A DNA stretch of 64,000 nt from Litchfieldella rifensis (GTDB taxonomy: Bacteria; Pseudomonadota; Gammaproteobacteria; Pseudomonadales; Halomonadaceae). The stretch covers positions 62,001-126,000 of the forward strand of contig NZ_JBHRUG010000002.1 of the NCBI RefSeq assembly GCF_042646605.1, in the 5' to 3' direction. The position numbers and the translations under genes are program-made. Below, one piece after another: positions 26,001 to 33,800 of this stretch (its first letter is position 1; each line of letters opens with the position of its first letter). The notes beneath the pieces are model-generated. The model saw only the letters and a program-made list of their open reading frames with translations. It did no database searches and was not told the DNA's origin.

Positions 26001-29000
26001 GGAACGAAATGCCTCAGGATCATGCACGCCTTTACCATCTCGATGACATCGAGGCCCTGAATCAGGCATCGTTGGCGGGCGATCTACCGGCGGGGCATTA
26101 TGTTCACTTTATCCGGACATCGGGGCAAGACATTGAAGGCTTCACCCTGAAGCGGGGAACCGTGCCGCTCAGTGGCCGTGTGGATGATGCGGGCACCATC
26201 CAGTGGCCAGTTGGGCGAGAAGTGAAGTCCAATCGAGACTTGTATGCCGTTGTCACGGCGCTCTCGGCAAAGCAAGTCAGGGAACGGTTCCGGCAGGGAG
26301 AGGAACTTCCCTTTGCAGAGTACGATGGTCGGGGCGGTTGGCATCATATGCCGGAAAGCGGCCAGGATACCGCATCAGTACCCCAATCGAGTGAAAAGAG
26401 CGTCTCGGCTGATTCCAGTGGGGCACAACGGGAGCCGACGGTACCCCCTTGGGAAAAGGCATCATATGTGGAGCTACCGGGTAAACTTGAATTTGTGGAA
26501 GGCAAAACGGGAGTAAGCCGTTTCCAAGACAGTTTGTTCTCTCTGGAAGTCCGTGATACCAATCGATTAAAGGAGCAGATACAGCAGGCTCAAGAACAAG
26601 GAGAGACCAGCGTTTTCCTAGTGTCACCAGAAGATAGGCAACGCATCATTGAGAACCTTCGAGGTGCCTGGCGACATATCCTCTTTTCACCGGATGCTCC
26701 CATGCCAGGAAACGTTGGAAAGAGTGATTACGCTTTCCTCCAAGTTTTGGTTTCGCATGTACAGAAACACAGAATTGTCATGCAGGAGCCCCACCCCAGC
26801 TGGGTGGAGGGAAGTTCCAAGGAAGCGTCTTATCGGCTCTATCACACCAATGAGGAGTTAAAGTCTGGCGAGCTCTCACAACAGGCCGTCGACCACTTCT
26901 TGGTGCGCCTGATCAGTGGTGCGCACTTCGTCACTGGCAGAGCCACAGGCGCCCGGGGAGACTTCTATAAAGCTCTCGCGTCTTCCGCAGCGGGGGAGTT
27001 CACACGCCCCGCCATGGGGCATTCGCACTATCGGCGTAGTGTTGCGCTACGTGATGGGTTGGCATATCCCAATACTGTCCAAGGTGATGAGGCGCCGCCA
27101 GCTTCGTCCTTGCTCAATGCCTTGTTGATCGGGCATACCGGTCGTCATGCCCGTCGTGCCGATACTTTCTTCCAGCTCGAGGGGTGGCCCGCGGTGGGGC
27201 TCTCAGGCCTGAAAGGTCGCCATGCGCAAGATTTTAGCGCCCATCGTCAGACCGGTTGGAATATTTCGACGTATGGAGCTTCTCCTTTTTCCGAAAAATC
27301 GGGGTTAGCCATTACCTTGCGGCCTGATCCAGTTCTGGAAGCAGCGGCTCAATCCAGTGAATACCAGTATCGTGGATTGGCATTGCTAAGCTCAAGTTCT
27401 GATCGGCGTAGTGCAGTTCGTAAGGATTGGGATGATGTCGGGGCTCAGAGATACCTGAATCGGCGTGCTTCGAACATCGACAGCTGGCCTGATTTGTTGC
27501 GCCGCTATGACATGGATGGGAGTTTCCATGCCGATGCGCATGCCCACCGGTTGGGTGATCTGTCCGCGAGAACCTTGGCTAGTTTCGTGGCAGACGCTCG
27601 GGGAGTGATCAGCACAGGGGTGCCGAAGGACGGGAAAGACTTGAAAGCATATGCCGTGGGGCTTGGCGCTAGTAACAGGTCTACGGCGGGATATCCTGCC
27701 GAAAGCTTCGGGCCGGGGTCGGAGAACTCCCTGACTGCAGAGCAAGGGAGAATTCGCCTCTCTGAGCACAAGAACCGCAAGGTGGCGAAAGAGGAACTAA
27801 ACCTCCTCAGGAGCGATCCCGATCTGGCGGCGCGTATCGATCCACAATTACGAATACCTACCGGACTGATGGGTGTTCGCTGGCTCGGTAAGAAGTCGGC
27901 CAGTCAGCAAATTGAGTCGCTGCTATCAGAGTTTCCCTTCGTATTCAGCGGCGGTGTGCATGTCATGGCCGAGCGGGGTGTCGCTACCACCATGTTGGGA
28001 CGTCGTCAGAGCCTGGCAACGCGTGCTGCAGGCTTCCACTTTGGCGAGCAGGCCCATGTCACCAATTTGGAGTGCATAATAAGAACAGCACAGGATCGTG
28101 GAATGTTTGTCACGATAGAAAGTGACTGGGGCCCTGTGCCGGTTGGTGAGGATGGCCGGCCTCAGATGGGGATAGTGGCCTATGATCGCCAATTCGAAGG
28201 TATTATGAATCTCGCCAGAGACTTCGACAGTGCCGATACCCCCATTGTATTGAGTGATCTGGGGTTGGATGTGTTCCTGAAGCCGAGTGTCGAACCCATC
28301 CGAGTCGAGCTTACCGATACACACGGAAGGCAATGGTCAGGACGAGTGCCGGAGCATATCGCGCGGATGGAGCAGCTGATTGAAGCAGCTCCCAATGTTC
28401 GCTTTACTGTGGGAGAGCACTCAGCACGTGCATTGATTGAGTCGCCTGAGTTGCGCCGGGGCCTCATCCGCTTTCTGCAGCGTCATCCTGATGCCATCCT
28501 TCATGAAAGCGGCTCGGCACCTGCAGAGAACGACAGCATGTACCGGCGTACCCTGACAAACCAATCTCCGTTTATTAATGAACTGGCACATGTCGATAGT
28601 CACCTGGCCTGGCGATTCTTGCGAGGCAATTATGAGGCGATGGTCGATCATGGGCATACCCTCATGGTGGAGAAAACTCGCGCAGCCATCACGCAAGAAA
28701 TCGAGCACCATCACTCGATGGGGAATCTGCTTGGCGCAAAGCGCCTGGATAATAAATTGAGACATGCCGAGGCCTCTCTGGAGTTACTGAGCAAGCGTCG
28801 ACAAGTGGCGCACGGTGAGGCGCTGACCGCATTCGATGATTGGCTGCATCTATCCAGAAGAGGGAATGCCAGTGAACAGCCGGGCTTGGTGACGGATGTT
28901 GCCTATCCAGAAACACCGCCACCACTCATGGTGAGTGCTAATAAGCAGCAGGCAGGCCTGGGTACATCGTGGGGTGCCAAACATAGAAAGTTCTCCACAT

Positions 29001-30577
29001 ATGCGGCGACATTGGTTGCAACGCTTGCAGCCCATGGCGTTGCCTATGGTGTTGGGCAGGCGGTAACAGGAGGAGCCGCGCAGGCGTTACAGACAGCGGG
29101 CTCCTCTGCAACTACCATGCGTGGGGCCCTCTCTCGGCATCAAGTTACGGTTCAGCGTTATGACAGGCTGCTGTGGGAACGCATGTCCGAAAAGGGTCTT
29201 CTCGATGATAAGAACTTTGCCTCGACACTGAACCGATTCCTTTCAGTGGCACGAGAAGTGGGGGTATCGGAACAGGATATTAAGCAGGTCGTCTGGCATG
29301 CCGGCCAGATGCAGGCGAATGTCGCGCACTTGCAACGTAGTCCTTTGTCGGAAGCGGCTCGCAATGACGCCATTATTGCGGAGGTGCGACGCTTCGAGAA
29401 TGCGGGCACGGCGGCCCTGGGAATAGAGCCGCCGAGTTTGAATGTCTTTGATGCCCGTACTCGCCGCGGTCGTGGCTTCTCACTTGCGAACCTGCTGAGT
29501 AATGTGGTCAGCATGGGGGCTTTTCACTCAGGGCAGGGGAGCCTGCTGGCACCTGAGCGAGCTTCTACATTGATGAATCGGGAAAAGGGTATCAACCAGA
29601 ATGCCTTACGTATCATCAGTGGCAAGCTCGGCTCCAATCTGGCGGATCGTAACACCGAATTGCGCACGCCTTTTCGATTGGCTGGAGCCTTTCTGCCTGC
29701 TGGGTATGGCAGTTATCTGGCGGCAGGTGATTTCGTCAATGCGGTGACAAGCGCCATGGCGGGCGATGTGGGAAGCGCGGCATGGGCAGCCGAGCGGTTG
29801 TTGTTCAACACGGCCATGGCGGGGACCGGTATGCATTGGCTGGCCGGCGAGTCGCGAGCAATATTGCGTTATTCGCGTCCAGCAGCCGGAGACAAGGAGA
29901 ATCGCCAAAGAAGGCTCGCTTGGGCGTTCATGGCTTTTGGTGCCAATGCTCTCTTCATACAGTTGCTCAACAATGAGGAGCAGAAGATCAAGGCCAAGCC
30001 CCTAACGGATACGAGTCAATTACCTGGTTATGTACCGTCCAGCTTCACGGCTCCCGAACCGCCTCCATCACGGGTTGCAAATATTGCTGAATCACCACTT
30101 CCAGATGTGCCCTCTCAATCAACATCGAATGTTGTCGAGGCCCAACTGGCTGTCCTTAACAGGCAAGGCCTTGCCTTGCACGCCGCTCCTACCGGCACTT
30201 CCTCCGTGATCACGCACTTCCCGCATGGCACCTTCCTGACCGAAACAGGTTTGCGAGTCTCTGATGCTGAAGGCAATGAATGGGTTCCCGTTCGTGGCAT
30301 GGACTCTGTTAACGAGCAACAAGGCTGGGTGATGGCTCACCATGTCGACGAACATGCCGAGGGAGCAATGGGAGAGAACGGGCGCATCAATCCCGAGCTG
30401 GAAGCCCAGGACTATGAGTCGGTCGATGTCCAGCCAGGGCAGACACTCGGAGGCATCGCAGTGCGCAACGGGCACGATGTCGAAAAAGTGGTGATGCTGA
30501 ACCTGGACCACATCATCGATCCCAGCACCCTATTCCCTGGCGACCGGGTATATCTGCCAGAGAAAGAACCACGTTAG
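20003..30577 (+). CDS. giant modular protein 2 (about 3524 aa), paralogue of giant 1, with four-fold repeat, SH3b and LysM
   Basis: Starts at TTG (see ribosome-binding site). There is no Sec signal; an Ala/Arg-rich amphipathic N-terminus is followed by Ser/Pro and the motif GFGVYSPDYLE also present in giant 3. Modules: three HTH-like repeats (about residues 137, 221 and 388) separated by Thr/Asp-rich acidic repeats, a W-containing HPE motif (WKWVDPAIA), a four-fold 'DGQLY' repeat (about 800-1286), coiled coils, a hydrophobic section (about 1680-1720), an LYHLDDI module (about 2008-2115), the domain shared with giant 1 (2151-2440), an amidohydrolase-like block (about 2490-2950) that here keeps a DAHAH metal-site-like motif, membrane-like helices, a bacterial SH3 domain (about 3378-3448) and a C-terminal LysM (about 3473-3521). 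The kinase-like and duplicated domains of giant 1 are absent. Function unknown; T3SS cargo is inferred from position. Confidence 0.7.
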   Translation: MIDLIRAARAARAARQLLQAESVDAFTAALNRAQQPSPSSFRAQGSGAWMPAFQQPLAPPTPGSGMGFGVYSPDYLETMPLSNVGLEDDTNLAPYAYYTPTDGSESVPDVEPVDNAQEPDELSPEEREEIAAEATEGKSLDLLAEEHGLSRQEVLDLLEDDGWEVETTEQPSGVVIEEITDEDGGTTTTVVDEEGNRTTLDPGQETTREGIEGIVDGVADGQSIDEIAESQGLTRDQVIAQLEAAGFELESDVTGQGPSYVNTIEITDKESGESLVHQETKPDGTTTSRRTDAEGNEISHTVHPDGSTTRVVTEPDGRETETREDADGKTTETVTYEQNGVTVEEVTDDDGETTTTLIDEDGSRTELDPGQETTREGIDEIAEAVANGKSIDEVAEDQGLTREQVMAQLRAAGYVVESETNELANGGEQYTTRIVDAEDSEKVIARYCTGRGVDDSSLYIDAEGNETRRTEHTDGSTTETVTKADGREIKTTTNADGETTREDTDNGYTLITPPDGDLTLRNNEDGDEVRIARGTEEQFLAEELLKLAPDDSKEDEVLQAVIEEMLVERDDEGNIKELEDLETDLDEKKQAVEAAINEIVGEDGDKGDVIKSGEGTREGDPLGKPPSAEASSGGDWVAMFYQGEWKWVDPAIADALEAQETASLTLNLARAEAWRRQSQLSVYALDDSFEEAMNGAGDRLDKLLAPYGLRWVPPDPKQQGLNLEDAEKNLRNANTWIGFLETEQEYQALQEEAEGLKEDAFEIYRNDEEYADYFKEEGFEEPTESVSPRNPSGEKEHTGELLHQSVVEKDGQLYLRNIYADREEPLDIPLTQSPESDPRGLSEEQQRLNRDWHDLKLGEEPAQLQNDALEAFREANPKYFNPDGYSETRHGAMGSEHKWESGELTDTRVVERDGQLYVINTYGEGYERTTKEFQLTYGPDEEAPEGRTQAERDADQAWQEFKNDRDGNDGLEERVLDEYRQRHPEHFDPQGFTWIEREGQVRHGSGFTEGEKIEHSSGELLNQQVVERNGQLYLINTYENLNEPLEVQLTFDPDTDHPGRTKLQQQINKDWASWKEYRYSSDDGLVEVAQDRHEAESAMNEWLAEQRGEAAEALDKPISTLERQYQDELEEHGEGTVVPGGEEAKRIEIDGEMRWVHPEVAAAHQKWVAAREVLQEGEDIIDRAKGLYGERHPDHVDLNGFTDTERHGEGRGAYTEYIPTGAMMEADSEIIVGDDGQLYMRNVYEDLDDPLEFRLTYAPGEAPEGRSEEQLSIDREWAEWWQAHGDGGEDPVSGAKRISKEAKGTYDDQVESYGDGTTQKLTETLPDGVDPVLVTIDDEQRSVHPDVAMALRSLEVARLQRESDATASEEMALAAEESDYRASRPSTWKLLDDGASAEHESGVQAEWQMEAAYLEANGAQGSLTQARSRLMDSQAALLTTEEGLTRAGFQASDDAMQVARTNGLSPEDQEDGLQADELSDARAELTDKRETLQESAQWNDSLQQKYSLDERLDPEKRGEIENEYHEHNPKVAEEAIADRLDELPESITLSDEDARQNLEKALGSDDEAQQDAVIDQLREIGGDDAEVRIIPILYRDGQQGARDSALFTVEDDDGKTWLVDESGSKYRNLEDYRHHNYLSDSGHVYIPENLNQLTDAANGKPVYEWQQARELSEFEQWVDPVIGIGTGIATVAAFIPLLAPIAAPIAFAGGAYFGARSASNLHEMHEHGRPLASTEGAMQVGMLATSVLPMGAGAFRYVGLTRANISRGVALRTSIGNVNTKGQAWSANPMYQEAAKLVTKRGTAFDMARRLDIASMVTGAPLLGYSGIHIMTSWNEMSRLQRTDAVMGFASGLFGMGMGYRALRATRPEEDAGTENAPVRPDLQPSGEHVADRVLGTPPEALEDVYIPPKGTEPLRGDAPEVADKSHILVRDPESGEAIIMPWIRGASDEHVSSPYIDEVAAHLAEPAIDTQRRISDRAAAAQRSLIEGQETIAAGRSSGNEMPQDHARLYHLDDIEALNQASLAGDLPAGHYVHFIRTSGQDIEGFTLKRGTVPLSGRVDDAGTIQWPVGREVKSNRDLYAVVTALSAKQVRERFRQGEELPFAEYDGRGGWHHMPESGQDTASVPQSSEKSVSADSSGAQREPTVPPWEKASYVELPGKLEFVEGKTGVSRFQDSLFSLEVRDTNRLKEQIQQAQEQGETSVFLVSPEDRQRIIENLRGAWRHILFSPDAPMPGNVGKSDYAFLQVLVSHVQKHRIVMQEPHPSWVEGSSKEASYRLYHTNEELKSGELSQQAVDHFLVRLISGAHFVTGRATGARGDFYKALASSAAGEFTRPAMGHSHYRRSVALRDGLAYPNTVQGDEAPPASSLLNALLIGHTGRHARRADTFFQLEGWPAVGLSGLKGRHAQDFSAHRQTGWNISTYGASPFSEKSGLAITLRPDPVLEAAAQSSEYQYRGLALLSSSSDRRSAVRKDWDDVGAQRYLNRRASNIDSWPDLLRRYDMDGSFHADAHAHRLGDLSARTLASFVADARGVISTGVPKDGKDLKAYAVGLGASNRSTAGYPAESFGPGSENSLTAEQGRIRLSEHKNRKVAKEELNLLRSDPDLAARIDPQLRIPTGLMGVRWLGKKSASQQIESLLSEFPFVFSGGVHVMAERGVATTMLGRRQSLATRAAGFHFGEQAHVTNLECIIRTAQDRGMFVTIESDWGPVPVGEDGRPQMGIVAYDRQFEGIMNLARDFDSADTPIVLSDLGLDVFLKPSVEPIRVELTDTHGRQWSGRVPEHIARMEQLIEAAPNVRFTVGEHSARALIESPELRRGLIRFLQRHPDAILHESGSAPAENDSMYRRTLTNQSPFINELAHVDSHLAWRFLRGNYEAMVDHGHTLMVEKTRAAITQEIEHHHSMGNLLGAKRLDNKLRHAEASLELLSKRRQVAHGEALTAFDDWLHLSRRGNASEQPGLVTDVAYPETPPPLMVSANKQQAGLGTSWGAKHRKFSTYAATLVATLAAHGVAYGVGQAVTGGAAQALQTAGSSATTMRGALSRHQVTVQRYDRLLWERMSEKGLLDDKNFASTLNRFLSVAREVGVSEQDIKQVVWHAGQMQANVAHLQRSPLSEAARNDAIIAEVRRFENAGTAALGIEPPSLNVFDARTRRGRGFSLANLLSNVVSMGAFHSGQGSLLAPERASTLMNREKGINQNALRIISGKLGSNLADRNTELRTPFRLAGAFLPAGYGSYLAAGDFVNAVTSAMAGDVGSAAWAAERLLFNTAMAGTGMHWLAGESRAILRYSRPAAGDKENRQRRLAWAFMAFGANALFIQLLNNEEQKIKAKPLTDTSQLPGYVPSSFTAPEPPPSRVANIAESPLPDVPSQSTSNVVEAQLAVLNRQGLALHAAPTGTSSVITHFPHGTFLTETGLRVSDAEGNEWVPVRGMDSVNEQQGWVMAHHVDEHAEGAMGENGRINPELEAQDYESVDVQPGQTLGGIAVRNGHDVEKVVMLNLDHIIDPSTLFPGDRVYLPEKEPR
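20411..21260 (+). repeat. three HTH-like plus acidic repeats at the start of giant protein 2
   Basis: GKSLDLLAEEHGLSRQEV, GQSIDEIAESQGLTRDQV and GKSIDEVAEDQGLTREQV begin at 20411, 20663 and 21164. A near-identical DNA segment, containing GATCCAGGCCAGGAAACGAC, precedes the second and third copies (about 20600 and 21102), which points to recent duplication of a unit of about 500 bases. Confidence 0.75.
22399..23860 (+). repeat. four tandem 'DGQLY' repeats in giant protein 2
   Basis: Four diverged copies with the core (V)xxDGQLYxxNxY-x(5-8)-PLExxLT, then Glu-Gly-Arg and a Trp-containing helix, begin near 22399, 22705, 23053 and 23680. Giants 1 and 3 have one weak copy each (around 10690 and 33150), so the array expanded in giant 2 only. 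Confidence 0.7.
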
Positions 30578-30740
30578 TGTGCCTTAGGCCCCCCTGTGCA
30601 TAGTCCAATCTCGAAGTGCAGGGTATGACGATAGTCCGAACGGTCCTGATAAAGCGTCAGAATTCAAATTTTTCGCAAAACCTACGCTGCCTTTTTGAAA
30701 ATTCTGTCATGGCCACTCTTAGTGGAGCATTATTCTTTTT

Positions 30741-30756
30741 TTACTTCTTGAATTTC
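30741..30756 (+). promoter_or_regulatory. candidate upstream element of giant gene 3
   Basis: TTACTTCTTGAATTTC, 135 bases before the GTG start, in a 298-base gap with no gene. It resembles the elements before giants 1 and 2 and before the 64-residue gene. Confidence 0.3.
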
Positions 30757-30864
30757 ACTTTATCGACTCTGTGACTACGTTAGTAAAGTTGAGTCTCATT
30801 AATCACCAGCGTTGAGGTACTTGAAGCGCGAGAAATGGATCTCGCCAGTACTCTGTTCTAGGCA

Positions 30865-30870
30865 AGGAGG
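30865..30870 (+). promoter_or_regulatory. ribosome-binding site of giant gene 3 (GTG start)
   Basis: AGGAGG five bases before GTG at 30876, with the same AGGAGGCC string as the other two giant genes. Confidence 0.85.
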
Positions 30871-30875
30871 CCGTC

Positions 30876-33800
30876 GTGGCAAAGCTGCAAGGTGTCTTAC
30901 ATTCCTATTCGAAAACTTCTAGCAGCAGTGGAATGGCGTTCGCCAAAGCCATCGCCAAGGCACAGAAAGCCCCCTCCCCTCAGCCCGTCACGCACCACTC
31001 TCCAACACAGTGGGGCCATGGAACGTCTCCCCTTTACCAAGCCCAGGTGGGAAACCCCCTCACTGGTGGCCAGGGATTCGGCGTCTACTCGCCCGAATAT
31101 CTGGAAGGGATGCATAGCTCGGCTCTGAATCAAGGGGATGACCCAAGCCGCACGCCGGATAACTACTATTTCACTCCAGCAGTCGATACCGAAGAGCCGT
31201 ATCCGGAGTTCGAACCAATCGACAATGTTTCCGAAGCCGATACTCCAGATGCCGATGAGTTGGCCGCAGACGTGTCCGGAGGCAAGAGCCTCGATCTGGT
31301 TGCCGAAGAGAATGAGCTGTCCGATAGGGACGAGGCAATCGCTGAGCTCGAAGCTGGAGGTTATGACGTCTCGGTGACGGAAGAGGATGGGGTACGCATC
31401 ACTGAAATCACTCGTCCGGAAACCGATGAAACGATCACGGAAACTGTGCGGCCCAGTGATGACGAAGGAGAGGTCGTCACTATCGAGACGACTGGGGGTG
31501 AGAATGATCATCCTACAGTCGTCATCGATGAGGAGGGGCATCGCACGGAGTTGGATACCAGTCAGGAAACGACTCGGGAGAGTGTCGATGAGATTGCGGA
31601 GAGCTTTTCTGAAGGTAAGGAGCTCGGGGCGATAGCCGATGAACTAGGGATTACCGAGGAACAGTTGACAGCCCAGTTGTTGGCAGCAGGGTTCAAAGTC
31701 GCTGACTGGGAGCAGTATGACCAAGAGGGTAATTACGATGGTCGGTATCGGGAGATATACTCGTATGGAGATGATAAGGAAATAATCGCTTTCTATGATG
31801 ATCGGAAGAGTACGGTATCTCACTATGATCCTCGTGGGCATGAGAATGGCGGCAATGGCCATCATTCCTACTTTATTGATTCACAAGGTAGGGTGGTGAA
31901 GAGATACTCAACCCGTCCGGAGGGGCCGCTGGTAGATGGCGGGCTAGATATTGAAATCATTGTTGATGAGGAGGGGGTGACGACAAGGACGATCACGGAT
32001 AACGGAGAAACGACACGGGAGGTATCACGGAATGATCGTACCGTGATTACCGATGATGATGGGAATATTACGCTGCGTGATGATGAGAGCGGGGATGAGG
32101 TAGCAATAGAAGATGGAGAGGTCAGTGGAGATGTCAATGATGATATAGATGAAGCCATGCTTGAGGCAATACAGGAAACTGATTTGGATGGAGAAGATGG
32201 GGAGATTTTTCAAGTCTTCATAGATGCGTGGCTTAATAGGGACTCCTGGTTGTTTGGAGGTGATGAAGATAGTCGAGCTGATGAGCTAAGGGAAGATTAT
32301 AACGCCCGTGAAAGAGAGATGGAGGATGCCGTTGAGGAGTATGGCGAGAACTCGGATGAAGCACAAGAAGCGCTCCGTGCGCGTGATATCGCCTATGCTG
32401 CATGGCAGGAGGCTGCCTATGCTTCCCTAGTGCGCAGGGCTACCTTGGAGTTTTACGCAGTTGACCCTGATTCCGAAGAGGCCATGCGTAGCAGTATGGC
32501 CAGGATCAACGAAATATTGAATCGCCATGGGATGGAGTGGAGCCAACCGGATTCACAACTTAGCCCAGAGGAGGCCAGTGAGCGACTTGAGGAGGCAGAG
32601 AGGGGACTCGAGCTTGCCCGTGAAGCGAAAGAGGAACTTCAGGAGGCTGAGCGTCTGCTTGACGAGGCCAACTCTGCACTAGAGGAGGGTCGTAGAGGTC
32701 TCTCCCCCGGAGAAATCGCTGGTGATAATAGTGCTGAACTTGCACAGGTCGCTGTGATGTTTTCCAATTTTGAGGTGCATCGTGCTAAAGGGGATGATCG
32801 CCTGTCTGACTTTGATATTTTACACCTAGAGAGGCTTTTAGAGGAGGTTGAGAACAACCCAAGTGCATATGAAGGAATCGATGCCAAGGAAGTGGATAAG
32901 TATTTGGATCAGGCTAAAAGAAGAAAGAAAAATACTGAAGAACAATTGGCAAGAGCCGAGTCTCAGCATGATGTTGACATCGCCAGATTGGAGGCTGCAG
33001 AAATACGCGAGCAGATTGCGGATGAATATATAGAAGAATATGTCGATGAGAATGGCACTGTCTATAGATACGATGGAATATTTGGCCAGCACTCGGGAGA
33101 GTATAAAGGATATTCGTTCAACGATGCGCGAAGTTCAGCGGATGGTGGTGTTTGGATCGATATTCACTATGAAAATACGACCAAGACGGTGAATGTTGCA
33201 CCCGCTGACGATGCACTGGACGCCTGGTGGGAGAACAACCGCAATGCCGATCTTATTCGGCAGTGGCATGAGGCGATAGGCCGCTTGGGTGCGACTAGCA
33301 GGGCTGCGGGCCGTGTCGGCGTGGAACATAGTGCAACTCGGATAAACACACTGCGAAGCAATCTCAGCGAATTGGAAGGAGATCTGGAAGAGCAGGAAAG
33401 AGCGGTTGGGCCACCCAGCGTCGAGTCGCCGGAAGGTGCACCACCCGAGCACGAACTTGTCGAAATCGGTGGCAAGATTCAGGTTCCTAGACCAGTTGCC
33501 GAACGCTATGCGCAGATCGGAGTGGAGGCACTGGAAAAATTCGATCTCCCGGCCAGGGTGTTGGTCGATGATAATAACAACCCATTTAGCCATCCCGAGT
33601 GGCGATGGGTTGAGCGCTCAGAACTTGCAGGTGTCTATCTCGAACTACAGGAGACTAAGGATCGTCTCACCGTCGCTGAGCAGTCTGCTCAGAGGGATGC
33701 CCAGCAAGCTGTGTGGCGCGCAAGGCTACCGGGGGAATCGGAGGAGGAGTATAGCCAGCGTGCGATGTATGACTCGCTAGGCGGAGACTACCAGCAGCGT

